A DNA stretch of 64,000 bases from Casimicrobiaceae bacterium (GTDB taxonomy: Bacteria; Pseudomonadota; Gammaproteobacteria; Burkholderiales; Casimicrobiaceae). The stretch is taken from assembly GCA_026646885.1 (NCBI GenBank), contig JAPKHK010000002.1, positions 1 through 64,000 on the forward strand. The letters are read 5' to 3'. How positions within the stretch are numbered: position 1 is the stretch's first letter; the number at the start of each line of letters is the position of its first letter. The notes beneath the pieces were generated by a model that made no database searches, was not told where the DNA came from, and saw only the letters and a program-made list of their open reading frames with translations. This document shows, one piece after another, positions 8,605 through 17,610 of the stretch. The position numbers and the translations under genes were made by a program.

Positions 8605-9209
8605 GATCCGCTCCGCAGGCCGCGCAGGAAGAGCGCAAAGACGCCGGGGGCGTCGCGCTCCACGCGTGTCACGTCGCCTGCCAGTAGGGATTGCATGACC
8701 AAGCCTTGAATGCTGCCGATGAACAAAACCGCGGCGGCCGCGCTGTCGAGCTGGGGATCGAATTCACCTTTAGCCTTGCCCGCCTCGAGCAGGGCGAGCA
8801 AGCGCTCTTTGTAGTTCTGGACAAGGTTCTGCACGGCGCGCTTGGGCAGGGAGGGAGCCGAGCGCTGTAGCTCGCCGAAAATCATGCGGGGCACCCCCGG
8901 ATGTTGGCGGACAAAGGTGACGTGGGCGAAAAACATCGCTTCCAACTGCGCCGCGGTGGTTCCGGCACTCGCCGCGGCGCGCTCCAGGCGTGCCAGCAGG
9001 GCGCCAGCCACCCAATCCATCACCGCCTGCAAGATCGCCTCCTTGGTCGGAAAGTGCTTGAACAAGGCGCCCTGGGTCACGCCCATGTGCTTGGCGATGG
9101 CGGTAGTGCTGATGTCGCTGGGGTTGTGCTGGGCGGCCAGATCGATCACGGCTTGCACAGTGACGGCACGGCGCTCATCGGCGGGTAGGTGCTTGGGTCG
9201 AGGTTCCAT
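8601..9209 (-). CDS. TetR-family transcriptional regulator
   Basis: 202 residues. The N-terminal helix-turn-helix reads ISTTAIAKHMGVTQGALFKHFPTKEAIL (quoted in parts: TTAIAKHMGV, GALFKHFPTKEAI), a standard TetR DNA-binding domain. The rest is the helical ligand and dimerisation domain. It is the first gene of the ABC export operon, with its TGA overlapping the adaptor ATG by four bases, so it is cotranscribed with its targets and likely autorepresses. An inverted repeat lies 11 bases upstream of its ATG. The ligand is unknown. Confidence 0.86.
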   Translation of the reverse strand: MEPRPKHLPADERRAVTVQAVIDLAAQHNPSDISTTAIAKHMGVTQGALFKHFPTKEAILQAVMDWVAGALLARLERAAASAGTTAAQLEAMFFAHVTFVRQHPGVPRMIFGELQRSAPSLPKRAVQNLVQNYKERLLALLEAGKAKGEFDPQLDSAAAAVLFIGSIQGLVMQSLLAGDVTRVERDAPGVFALFLRGLRSGS

Positions 9210-9219
9210 GGCTGCAAAA

Positions 9220-9265
9220 AGTAAGTAACCTATTACTATCTTAATGCCTTTTTGCCAGATTGCAA
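9220..9265 (-). promoter_or_regulatory. candidate promoter and operator of the TetR-ABC operon
   Basis: On the minus strand TTGCAA (9265-9260) and TAAGAT (9243-9238), 16 bases apart, make a plausible sigma-70 promoter. Directly downstream is an interrupted inverted repeat AGTAA-N8-TTACT (9220-9237), between the -10 box and the TetR ATG at 9209, a usual place for TetR autoregulation. The match to promoter consensus is modest. Confidence 0.4.
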
Positions 9266-9661
9266 GCCCTCAAGGTCCGCGGCTCGGCCTTACTGCCGCC
9301 CAGGCGTCGCCACTCAGTCCGTTGACCCGCAGCTGTCCACCGGCGCACTGCTGTTCCGACTCCTGAAACGTCCAATCTGTGGTTTCGTCCTTTGACCCGG
9401 TGTGCTTGCTCGTTCCGGTTCTCAAAGGAAGGCGCGCCCCGTTCCAAAACTTCCGAGATCATTTCATCGACCGATTTCTTACTCGGGAATGTGAAGACTC
9501 AGGGCCTTAGCGACCAACGGCGCACAGATCCGCGTTTCCCTCTTTCGCAAAACGTTAGCAAAGGGTGTGGCGTGGTCGCGCGCCCCGCGTTTCAGAGATA
9601 ATCTTGAGCTGTGTCTCTTTGGACGGCACCGCTTCAGTCGACGCACTGGCGCAGGTGCACC
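9266..9661. other. intergenic region, nothing recognised
   Basis: About 400 bases between the TetR promoter and the SEC-C/glycosyltransferase gene. It has mixed composition and only short open frames without recognisable motifs. No tRNA, terminator with U-tract or repeat was seen. It must hold the promoter of the downstream gene, but no convincing boxes were identified. Confidence 0.4.
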
Positions 9662-11026
9662 ATGGATGTGGAGTCGATGCAGGGCAGAAACGAACTTTGC
9701 AGTTGTGGCAGCGGCAAGCGATTCAAGCACTGCTGTGGTGCAGCCGAAGGAGGCCCGGACCCCTCGGCGCGCGCCGTCGCGGCGTATCACGCAGGGCGAC
9801 TGAACGAAGCCGAACGGTACTGTCGTGAAATGCTGCAATCCAACCCCAACAGCCTCGACGCGCGGCATCTGCTGGGCGTCGTACTTTTGCAGCGCGGATG
9901 CTGTATCGAAGCCCTAGAGGAGCTACTCGTGGCCGGGCGCGCGACAAACTGGATGCAGCCTGAACTCCGTTCCAATCTGGGTTTGGCCATCGCCAAGCTG
10001 CTGGCGAGCGGGGCGCGCGAGCAATTGGAACGCCTGTGCGCGGTTGCCGCCACCGGCGCGCCTGCTGCGCCGGTCTCCGGCCGCGCGGATACGCCCCTCG
10101 TGAGCGTGGTGCTGCCCTCATACAATCACGCCCGCTATGTTGCCGACGCGATCGCCTCCGTCGCCAATCAGTCCTATGGCAATCTCGAACTGATCGTCAT
10201 CGACGACGGTTCGACCGATGCGTCAGCCGTGACCATCGAGCGCGCGCTCGCGCATTTCCCTTTTGCTTCGCGGTTCATCACGCGGGAGAATCGCGGCGCA
10301 AGCGCGACGCTAAACCAAGGCGCAAGCATGGCGAGAGGCGAATTCCTGGGTTTTTTGAATTCTGATGATCTCTATGTGCACGAGCGAGTGGAGCGCTTGG
10401 TCGACGCCTTGAGCAAAGGTGGCGGCGAGTGGGGCTTCTCCGGCGTGGAGTTCATTGACCGCGACGGGCTCTTTTCCGAGGCTGTGCGAGCCCGAGCCGA
10501 GGACCACCGCCGCTGGACGAGTACCCTGCGGGAACGTTTCCCAAGTGCCTTGGCCCTGGTCCGTTACAACTTGGCCTATTCCTCGGGCAATCTGTTCGTG
10601 CATCGCTCGCTCTTCGAGCGGCTCGGCGGCTTTCGCGACTACCGCTACAACCACGACTGGGATTTTTGCCTGCGCGCCACCTGCGAATCTGACCCCGTGG
10701 TCGTGCAAGAGGCGCTCTATCGCTATCGCTACCACGGCGCGAACACTATCGCCGAGGAACACGACCGCATCCTCCTTGAGGCGGACAAGGCCTTGGGCAG
10801 CGTGTTCAGGCAGATGTGCGCGGCTGACCGAGCGCCGTGCCCAAACCCGCGCTCTCCTTGGGCGCCGGATAATGGCGTGGTCTTTCTGGAACTGGCGCTC
10901 GCCGGGGGCATGGGCCGTGTCTTCGAAGGTCAGTTCCTGGGTCGCCTGGCGGAGGATTTGCTCCGAGCGGCGGCGAGTGCAACGGGGCGGGGTCCGCCGG
11001 CTAACGCTGCGCCGGAATCAACATGA
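9662..11026 (+). CDS. SEC-C motif / TPR-like / family 2 glycosyltransferase fusion
   Basis: About 454 residues from the ATG at 9662; a GTG at 9611 and an ATG at 9677 (GGAG upstream) are alternatives. Residues 8-26 are a SEC-C zinc motif (GRNELCSCGSGKRF, then HCCG), as at the C-terminus of SecA. Next comes a TPR-like helical stretch (about 30-115: AAYHAGRLNEAERYCREML, LLGVVLLQRG). A GT2 glycosyltransferase domain begins near 143 (VSVVLPSYNHARYV, IDDGSTDAS) and carries a DxD-type site in FLNSDDLY and late motifs near YNHDWDFCLR. It probably transfers sugar to an unknown acceptor in the cytoplasm. An N-terminal SEC-C on a glycosyltransferase is an uncommon order. Its 3' end overlaps the convergent acylase gene by 26 bases. 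Confidence 0.82.
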   Translation: MDVESMQGRNELCSCGSGKRFKHCCGAAEGGPDPSARAVAAYHAGRLNEAERYCREMLQSNPNSLDARHLLGVVLLQRGCCIEALEELLVAGRATNWMQPELRSNLGLAIAKLLASGAREQLERLCAVAATGAPAAPVSGRADTPLVSVVLPSYNHARYVADAIASVANQSYGNLELIVIDDGSTDASAVTIERALAHFPFASRFITRENRGASATLNQGASMARGEFLGFLNSDDLYVHERVERLVDALSKGGGEWGFSGVEFIDRDGLFSEAVRARAEDHRRWTSTLRERFPSALALVRYNLAYSSGNLFVHRSLFERLGGFRDYRYNHDWDFCLRATCESDPVVVQEALYRYRYHGANTIAEEHDRILLEADKALGSVFRQMCAADRAPCPNPRSPWAPDNGVVFLELALAGGMGRVFEGQFLGRLAEDLLRAAASATGRGPPANAAPEST

Positions 11027-13409
11027 GGCTACCGGTTGCGTCTTGTCGGAACGCTTCCGGCCGCGTCTGCATCGGTAGGTAGCTCGCGCTTGCCCAGGGC
11101 GCATTGAAGTCGCGATAGAAAGGCGAGAACGGATTGCCCGACTGCCCGCTGGAGTGAATGAAGCGCGAGCGTTCAAGGTCGGCAAGATCGTAAAGCGCGC
11201 GAAGGCTGGGGCCATGGCGCGTGGCGAAAGGCTGGACGGGGTTGGCGATGGAAATTCGACCGACGTTGACCGTCCAGGTATCGCCGGGCACCGCGGTGTC
11301 GATTTCGAACCAGGGCGCCAGTAGGCGCTGTTTGGAAAAGGGACGGTGCTCGGAGATCGCTCGGTGCGCGTCACCCCAGCGCCAGCGCGAGGCGTTGTCG
11401 CCAAAGCGAACACGCAGGTCGGCGAGGGCCTGGCTCAAGGCGCGGCTGACCAAATCAGCGCAAGTTTCGGCGACGGGCGTGCGATGGTCGTCGCACCACC
11501 GCGATTGGCCGCCGAGGCCCTTGAGCACGTTGCTCATGAAGATCGGGCGCTCGCCCCAGGCGCGCGCGAACTCCTCGCCGAGTTCGTCTTCATAAATTAG
11601 CCGGCCGAGTTCCCGCAGCCAAGCGGTGGCGATGAGTGGTTCGGGGCGGTCGACAGCCATTTCGAAGTTCCACGCCCGCAGCGCATCGATCGCTTTGGCC
11701 TCAGCGGCGCCTGCCGCTGGAACCTTCAGCAGCAGCGGCAGCATTTCGGCGAGGTAGCGGGAGTGGACGTCTGCTTGCATGCGCGCGAAGGAGCCCAGAT
11801 CGTGCTTGGCCTGCGCTTCGAGCAGCCGGCGAATGCGTTCGATGCGGTAGGGCGGAGCCCACTCGCTGGTGATCCAATGTATGTATTCCGGCCCGACCAC
11901 TTTGTCGTTGGCCGTGGCAAGCCACCCGCTCTCCGGGTTGCGGCTCTGCGGCAACTGGTCGAAGGAAAGAAAGCCCTGCCAGTCGTAGCGCTCATCCCAG
12001 CCCGGGGACGGCGCCAGGCCATGCAGCGAATTGTCGCTGCGGCGCACCGGAACCAAACCCGGGGCGACGAAGCCGAAGTTGCCGGCGACGTCGGCATAGA
12101 CGACGTTTTGCTGCGGCACTTGGAAATCGCGCAGGCTTTCAAGGAATTCGGCGCTCGATTGCGCTTGGCCAAGCCGCACCAGTGCCCTGGGCGAGCGATC
12201 CTGCGGGAGCAGGGCGGTCCAGGCGAAGGCCAGCACGCGATCTTTGGGCAGTAGCTGGTGCGCGTCGGCCAGAACGTCCGAGATCACCGGTCCATGCCGG
12301 CTCCAGCGCACCCGCAACTCGACATCGGGCTTGCCCTTGACGCGCAAGCGTTCGGTATAGACGGTGAATGGCGCCTCACCTTTGGGGGTGAGATAGCGCA
12401 GGCCGTTAGTGTCGGTGATCTTCTCGATGAACAAATCCTGGACATCCGGTCCGGTGTTGGTGAAACCCCAGGCGAGGCGATCATTGCGTCCCAGCACGAC
12501 CATGGGTACGCCGGGCAGCGTCGCGCCGATCAGGGGCCGGGCACCCGCTTGCAGGTGAGCGAAGTACCAGACCGCGGGCGCGGTCAATCCGAGGTGGGGA
12601 TCGTTGGCCAAGAGCGGCTTGCCGGTCATGCTGCGGCTGCCGCCAATGACCCAATTGTTGGAGCCGATCGCCCAATCGGGTTGCTCCGGCGCAATTTCCG
12701 CCAGACCCGCGGCGGCGGGTTCCAGGCCAGCGTAGTGCAACTTCAGATCGGGCAGGACACGAAACGGATCGCCCGGGTAGGGCGCCAGGAATTCGGCGAT
12801 CTGCTGCGGCGTGAGCCGTGACGACAGTCGCAAGCGCAATAGTTCGCTGCGCCAGCTCTGCGAGAGATCCCACGCCATCATCTTCATCCAGGCCAGCGAG
12901 TCGGCAAGTTCCCACGGCTCGGGAGTATGTCCGAGAATGAGAAATTCCGGCGGCAAGGCGCCCCTGCGGGTAGTGAGATAGGCGTTCACGCCTGCAGCGT
13001 AGGAGGAAAAGATTCCGCGCGTGCTTTCATCCAGCGTGTCCGCGTTCTCTTTGGCCAAGCGGTGGATGCCGAGCGTGCGCAGGAAGCGATCGCTATTCAA
13101 AGTGCTTTCGCCGAAAATCTCCGACAGCCGCCCCGCGGCGATGCGCCGGCTCATCTCCATCTGCCAGAGGCGATCTTGCGCGTGGGCATAACCCAAGGCG
13201 AAATTGGCGTCCTCCCAGTTCGCGGCCAGGAGGTGCGGAATACCGTGCCGGTCCCGCAGCACTTCGACTGGGGCGCGCAGGCCTTCGAGCTGTCTGGTTC
13301 CGGCCAATTCGGGCAAGGAACTGCGCGCATGCCAGAAGAGCGCCAGCGTCGCCAATACGGCCAGGGCGACGAGACCTGCAAATAGGCGCATGAAGATTCG
13401 GCCGCTCAC
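11001..13409 (-). CDS. penicillin acylase family protein (Ntn hydrolase)
   Basis: 802 residues with a GTG start (an ATG seven codons in is possible). An N-terminal hydrophobic segment (LFAGLVALAVLATLALF) is a signal or anchor. The chain then follows the penicillin amidase/acyl-homoserine-lactone acylase family: VLRDRHGIPHL, ALGYAHAQDRLWQM, and the autoprocessing site GSNNW near residue 250. There the serine becomes the N-terminal nucleophile of the beta subunit after self-cleavage. It acts in the periplasm on an amide substrate; antibiotics, quorum lactones or other N-acyl compounds are all possible. It converges on the glycosyltransferase gene, sharing 26 bases. Confidence 0.88.
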   Translation of the reverse strand: MSGRIFMRLFAGLVALAVLATLALFWHARSSLPELAGTRQLEGLRAPVEVLRDRHGIPHLLAANWEDANFALGYAHAQDRLWQMEMSRRIAAGRLSEIFGESTLNSDRFLRTLGIHRLAKENADTLDESTRGIFSSYAAGVNAYLTTRRGALPPEFLILGHTPEPWELADSLAWMKMMAWDLSQSWRSELLRLRLSSRLTPQQIAEFLAPYPGDPFRVLPDLKLHYAGLEPAAAGLAEIAPEQPDWAIGSNNWVIGGSRSMTGKPLLANDPHLGLTAPAVWYFAHLQAGARPLIGATLPGVPMVVLGRNDRLAWGFTNTGPDVQDLFIEKITDTNGLRYLTPKGEAPFTVYTERLRVKGKPDVELRVRWSRHGPVISDVLADAHQLLPKDRVLAFAWTALLPQDRSPRALVRLGQAQSSAEFLESLRDFQVPQQNVVYADVAGNFGFVAPGLVPVRRSDNSLHGLAPSPGWDERYDWQGFLSFDQLPQSRNPESGWLATANDKVVGPEYIHWITSEWAPPYRIERIRRLLEAQAKHDLGSFARMQADVHSRYLAEMLPLLLKVPAAGAAEAKAIDALRAWNFEMAVDRPEPLIATAWLRELGRLIYEDELGEEFARAWGERPIFMSNVLKGLGGQSRWCDDHRTPVAETCADLVSRALSQALADLRVRFGDNASRWRWGDAHRAISEHRPFSKQRLLAPWFEIDTAVPGDTWTVNVGRISIANPVQPFATRHGPSLRALYDLADLERSRFIHSSGQSGNPFSPFYRDFNAPWASASYLPMQTRPEAFRQDATGSLMLIPAQR

Positions 13410-13540
13410 GCTAGCACTCGTGGGTTTGGATGAGTCGCCATCTTATTACATCCCTGTGCAGCTGCCGCCGGCACGTTGCCGGGCGGCAGCGTGCTTTCGC
13501 GCTCCGATGGGACCGTTTGGCGCTCCACACAAGGGCTTCG

Positions 13541-13864
13541 CTAGCCGGCGAGGAGTTTACTGGCGAAATGCCAGAAGATGATGGCGAGACCCGCGAGGAT
13601 GGCCCAGGGCAGCGGGCGCAGCAGCAGAGCTTGCCGGCCGACGGTGCGGTAGCAGGCATCGCACCAGGCTCCGGTATAAGGCACCGGCCCGGGAAAATGG
13701 CGCGTGTGGCCCGGGGCGCCACAGCGCTGACAGAGGCCACAGAAGCCAGGGGTCAGCCCCTGGGCGCGCAGCGTCTCCGGGCTGGTCTGCCAGAGGCCGC
13801 AGTAGCAAGAGGGGGGGTCGCCGGACTTTGCGCCGGCGCTACGCGCGGTTTCGTCCATGATCAT
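13541..13864 (-). CDS. small Cys-rich (zinc-ribbon-like) membrane-anchored protein
   Basis: 107 residues from an ATG at 13864 (a second ATG at 13858). Not a family I recognise. The first 70 residues hold seven cysteines in pairs: CYC (20-22), CGLCQRC (42-48) and CDAC (68-71), suggesting one or two zinc sites or redox disulfides. Residues 84-105 (LPWAILAGLAIIFWHFAS) form one membrane helix, placing the Cys-rich part probably in the cytoplasm. It is monocistronic, between the divergent promoter region of a periplasmic protein gene and the acylase gene. Confidence 0.55.
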   Translation of the reverse strand: MIMDETARSAGAKSGDPPSCYCGLWQTSPETLRAQGLTPGFCGLCQRCGAPGHTRHFPGPVPYTGAWCDACYRTVGRQALLLRPLPWAILAGLAIIFWHFASKLLAG

Positions 13865-14069
13865 TCCGGGGGCCATTGTAGCGCGGGTGAAGTCCATGGG
13901 GCGAGGCGCGCGAAAGCGCAACCCGGATCCGAGCGCCGCCTGCGGCAAGCGCTGCCACTGCCGGCTACAGCGCGTACAATGCCAAGGTAGGGGCGAAAAT
14001 CTGCGCTGCGCGGAGTCGAGCACCCGGGCGCGCGCGGTTCTGCGACGGCTTTTTCGATCGGTATCGAAG

Positions 14070-14594
14070 ATGGCGAGTGCGAAGTACATGGGTCTGGTTC
14101 GGAAGACATTGCGAAGCATCCTTTTCGGGTCGATGGCACTGATCTTGCCAGGTCTGGCGGGCGCGAACGCCGAGCCCTGCCTCGGGTTCACCCCAAGCGA
14201 GGCGGCGGCGCTTCTCGGCGTTTCCTCCGCGCAATTGAAGCACGAACGTAAGGAGCTGCACCGCGGGCTATGGCAATGCAGCTTCGCCGCCGGCACTCCG
14301 GCTCTCATCCTCGCTTACAGCGTGGAGCGGGCTGCCGATGAAAAGACCGCGCGGCGCGATCTGGAGCGCTACCGCGAAAACCTCGAAACCGCGGCGCAGA
14401 CCGCACCATTCAGAAACAAGCTGCCCAAGGGTGCGTGGAGCGAAATCTCCGATATCGGCGACGAAAACGTGTGGACCGACATCAACGCAACCATGACTTT
14501 TCGCCGCAAGGCGGTGACCGTCCAGGTCCAATCGCCGGCCGATAAGCTTCTCAAGATCAAAGCCGCGCAGGCTCTGGCGCGCAAGTTGCCCTGA
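14070..14594 (+). CDS. predicted exported protein of unknown function
   Basis: 174 residues from an ATG at 14070; an in-frame ATG at 14088 could equally be the start. A signal peptide (VRKTLRSILFGSMALILPGLAGANA) precedes a mature domain of about 140 residues with two cysteines (PCLGFTPSEAAALLG, LWQCSFAAG) that could form a disulfide. The alternating hydrophobic/charged pattern resembles small periplasmic 'DUF' proteins, but no family was identified. It stands alone upstream of the glycolate oxidase cluster and does not look cotranscribed with it. Confidence 0.5.
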   Translation: MASAKYMGLVRKTLRSILFGSMALILPGLAGANAEPCLGFTPSEAAALLGVSSAQLKHERKELHRGLWQCSFAAGTPALILAYSVERAADEKTARRDLERYRENLETAAQTAPFRNKLPKGAWSEISDIGDENVWTDINATMTFRRKAVTVQVQSPADKLLKIKAAQALARKLP

Positions 14595-14733
14595 CTGCCA
14601 AAGGGTCATTGTTGCCCGCCCTGGGGATACCGGCAATGGTGCGCGAGGCACGCGAGTGTGATAATTCACAAAGACGACAGGGCCGGGGGCTGGCGCCGAT
14701 TCGGCGTATGGAGTGGAAGGTCACGGGGGTGGG

Positions 14734-16188
14734 ATGCTCGATCCGGTATTGTTTCAGGAGTTGATGGCGGCGGTGGGTTCGCGTTGGTTGCTTACCGACG
14801 CCGAGGACCTGCGCCCCTTTGAATGCGACGGCCTCACCGCCTACCGGCAGACGCCACTGGCGGTGGTGCTGCCCGAAGACGAAGCCCAGGTCATCGCCGT
14901 GCTCAAGGCCTGCCGCAAGGCGAAGGTGCCGGTGGTGCCGCGGGGTGCTGGAACCGGCCTCTCGGGCGGCGCCCTGCCGCATGCCGACGGTGTGGTTTTG
15001 TCATTGACCCGGTTCACCCGCGTCCTGGCCATCGATTCCCAGACCTGCAACGCCGTCGTTCAGCCGGGTGTACGCAATCTCGCCATCTCTGAGGCGGTGG
15101 CACCCTACGGGCTTTACTACGCGCCCGATCCATCGAGTCAGATCGCCTGCACCATCGGCGGCAACGTGGCGGAGAATTCCGGCGGCGTGCATTGCCTGAA
15201 GTATGGGCTCACGGTGCACAACATACGGCGGGTGCGCGGGGTGCTGATGAACGGCGAGATCATCGAACTAGGAAATGAAGCGCTCGATGCGCCCGGTTAT
15301 GACCTTCTGGCGGCAATGAACGGCTCGGAGGGCCTGCTGGCGGTGATCACCGAAATCACCGTCAAGCTCACGCCCAAGCCGCAGCTCGCGCAGTGCGTGT
15401 TGGCCGCCTTCGACGACGTGGTCAAGGCCGGCACCGCGGTGAGCAATATCATCGCCGCAGGTATCATTCCCGCCGGTCTGGAAATGATGGACCAAGCGGC
15501 CACCCGGGCGGTCGAGGACTTCGTGCACGCCGGTTATCCCCTGGATGCCGCGTCCATCCTCCTGTGCGAATCCGACGGCACGCCCGAGGAGGTGGCCGAG
15601 GAGATCGAGCGGGTCACCAAGGTGCTGGAGGCATCGGGTGCCAGCGAGATTCGCGTCTCGCGCGACGAGTCCGAGCGCCTCAAGTTCTGGGCGGGGCGCA
15701 AGGCGGCCTTTCCGGCGGTCGGGCGCATCACTCCCGATTACTACTGCATGGACGGCACCATTCCGCGGCACACCCTGCCCGAAGTGCTGGCGGGAATCGC
15801 CGCCTTGAGCGAGGAGTATGGCTTGCGCTGCGCCAACGTGTTTCATGCGGGCGACGGCAATTTGCACCCGCTGATCATGTTCGATGCCAATGTGCCGGGG
15901 GAGTTGGAGCGCGCCGAGGAGTTCGGCGGCAAGATTTTGGAGTTGTGTGTTCGAATGGGTGGCACCATCACCGGGGAGCACGGTGTGGGAGTCGAGAAGA
16001 TCAATCAAATGTGCGTCCAGTTCACCCGCGAGGAAATCGAAGCGTTCCATGCCCTTCGTGAGGCTTTCGACCCGCAGGAGCTGCTCAACCCCGGGAAAGC
16101 TATCCCCACGCTGCGCCGCTGCGCCGAGTTTGGCGCTTTGCACGTGCACCGCAACGAGATGCCCCATCCTGAGCTGCCGAGGTTCTGA
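14734..16188 (+). CDS. glcD: glycolate oxidase FAD-binding subunit GlcD
   Basis: 484 residues from the ATG at 14734, preceded by a G-rich ribosome site. FAD-binding type 4 (vanillyl-alcohol-oxidase fold) domain: PRGAGTGLSGGALP, DPSSQIACTIGGNVAENSGG, YDLLAAMNGSEGLL. The C-terminal FAD-oxidase domain has GDGNLHPLI, ITGEHGVGVEKI and the tail FDPQELLNPGK. It oxidises glycolate to glyoxylate, passing electrons through GlcE and GlcF to the respiratory chain. It is the first gene of a four-gene cluster and is directly abutted by a second FAD oxidase gene. Confidence 0.88.
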   Translation: MLDPVLFQELMAAVGSRWLLTDAEDLRPFECDGLTAYRQTPLAVVLPEDEAQVIAVLKACRKAKVPVVPRGAGTGLSGGALPHADGVVLSLTRFTRVLAIDSQTCNAVVQPGVRNLAISEAVAPYGLYYAPDPSSQIACTIGGNVAENSGGVHCLKYGLTVHNIRRVRGVLMNGEIIELGNEALDAPGYDLLAAMNGSEGLLAVITEITVKLTPKPQLAQCVLAAFDDVVKAGTAVSNIIAAGIIPAGLEMMDQAATRAVEDFVHAGYPLDAASILLCESDGTPEEVAEEIERVTKVLEASGASEIRVSRDESERLKFWAGRKAAFPAVGRITPDYYCMDGTIPRHTLPEVLAGIAALSEEYGLRCANVFHAGDGNLHPLIMFDANVPGELERAEEFGGKILELCVRMGGTITGEHGVGVEKINQMCVQFTREEIEAFHALREAFDPQELLNPGKAIPTLRRCAEFGALHVHRNEMPHPELPRF

Positions 16189-17610
16189 ATGGACGAACGC
16201 CTGCGTCCTTCCTCTGAAGCCCTCGAGCGCGTGCTGTCTCGGCTGCGCCCCGCTTTCGGCGACCGGCTCGTCACGGCCCGCGCTGTCCGCGAGCAGCACG
16301 GTCATGGCGAGGGCTTGCGAGAGCCCATGCCACCCGATGCGGTGGTGTTTGCGCAGAGCAATGAAGAAGTCGCCGCAGTGGTGCGAGCCTGCCGCGACGA
16401 AGACATTCCGGTCATCGCTTTCGGCACCGGCACTTCGCTGGAAGGGCACGTGCAGGCGCTTTACGGCGGCATTTGCATCGATCTGATGCGCATGAACCGC
16501 GTGCTCGAAGTGAATTCCGAAGATCTCGACTGTTGCGTACAGGCGGGCGTGACGCGGGAGCAGCTCAATCGAGAGATCCGTTCGGCAGGACTTTTTTTCC
16601 CCATCGACCCCGGCGCGGATGCCAGCCTGGGCGGAATGGCCGCCACGCGGGCGTCTGGAACCAACGCGGTGCGTTATGGCACGATGCGCGAGAACGTGCT
16701 CGGACTCACCGTGGTGACTGCTGAGGGGCGCATCGTCCACACTGGCGGACGTGCGCGCAAATCCTCCGCCGGCTATGACCTCACGCGGCTCTATATCGGC
16801 TCGGAAGGTACTTTGGGCATCATCACCGAGTTGCGCTTGCGTTTGTATGGCGTTCCCGAGGCCATTTCCTCGGCAGTGTGCCAGTTCCCCGACCTCGCCG
16901 CGGCGGTGAATACCGTCATCGCCGCCATGCAGTTGGGCATTCCCGTCGCGCGCATCGAGATTCTAGACGAACGGCAGATGGATGCTTGCATCCGCTATTC
17001 CAAGCTCGACGAGTTCACGCCCGCGCCAACGCTATTCTTCGAATTCCATGGCAGCGCCAACAGTGTCGCCGAGCAGGCGGAGCAGATGAAGGCGGTGAGC
17101 GACGAGCATGGAGGCAGCGCTTATCGCTGGGCAGTGCAACCCGAAGAGCGATCGCGGCTATGGAAGGCGCGGCACAACGCCTATTACGCCTCCATGGCGA
17201 TGGCGCCCGGCAAGGAAGGGTTCTCCACCGATGCCTGCGTGCCGATTTCCCGCCTCGCCGAGTGTTTGCTGGAAACCAAGACCGAGGCCGAGGGCACCGG
17301 GCTGCACCACAGCATCGTCGGCCATGTGGGCGACGGCAACTTTCACCTCCTGATCGCTTACGACCCGGCGTCAGCTGCCGAGCGCGCCACCGCCGAAGGC
17401 CTGGCACGTGCGGTGGCGCTGCGCGCGATACGGCTGGGAGGTACCTGCACCGGAGAGCATGGCGTGGGTTTGCACAAACTCGGTTTTTTGCAGGCGGAGC
17501 ATGGCGAGGCGCTGATGCTCATGCGCGCGCTGAAGGCAGCCCTGGATCCGAAGAACATCATGAATCCGGGCAAGACCATCCCGGCGGCTGCGGGAGAAGC
17601 GCATGGATGA
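16189..17610 (+). CDS. FAD-binding oxidoreductase, D-lactate dehydrogenase-like
   Basis: 473 residues; its ATG follows the glcD TGA with no gap. It has the same two-domain FAD oxidase fold as GlcD: FGTGTSLEGHVQAL, DPGADASLGGMAATRASGTN, LYIGSEGTLGIITE, then VGHVGDGNFHLLI, TCTGEHGVGLHK and LDPKNIMNPGKTIP. The GTSLEGH form of the glycine-rich loop is that of cytochrome-linked D-lactate dehydrogenases. It probably oxidises D-lactate or another 2-hydroxy acid. Its place between glcD and glcE is unusual and suggests shared electron transfer through GlcEF. Its 3' end overlaps glcE by eight bases. Confidence 0.85.
   Translation: MDERLRPSSEALERVLSRLRPAFGDRLVTARAVREQHGHGEGLREPMPPDAVVFAQSNEEVAAVVRACRDEDIPVIAFGTGTSLEGHVQALYGGICIDLMRMNRVLEVNSEDLDCCVQAGVTREQLNREIRSAGLFFPIDPGADASLGGMAATRASGTNAVRYGTMRENVLGLTVVTAEGRIVHTGGRARKSSAGYDLTRLYIGSEGTLGIITELRLRLYGVPEAISSAVCQFPDLAAAVNTVIAAMQLGIPVARIEILDERQMDACIRYSKLDEFTPAPTLFFEFHGSANSVAEQAEQMKAVSDEHGGSAYRWAVQPEERSRLWKARHNAYYASMAMAPGKEGFSTDACVPISRLAECLLETKTEAEGTGLHHSIVGHVGDGNFHLLIAYDPASAAERATAEGLARAVALRAIRLGGTCTGEHGVGLHKLGFLQAEHGEALMLMRALKAALDPKNIMNPGKTIPAAAGEAHG

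Noticed and set aside
15268-16740. Open frame of about 490 codons antisense to glcD and its neighbour
   Set aside because: Spans two well-supported genes on the other strand and shows no family motif.
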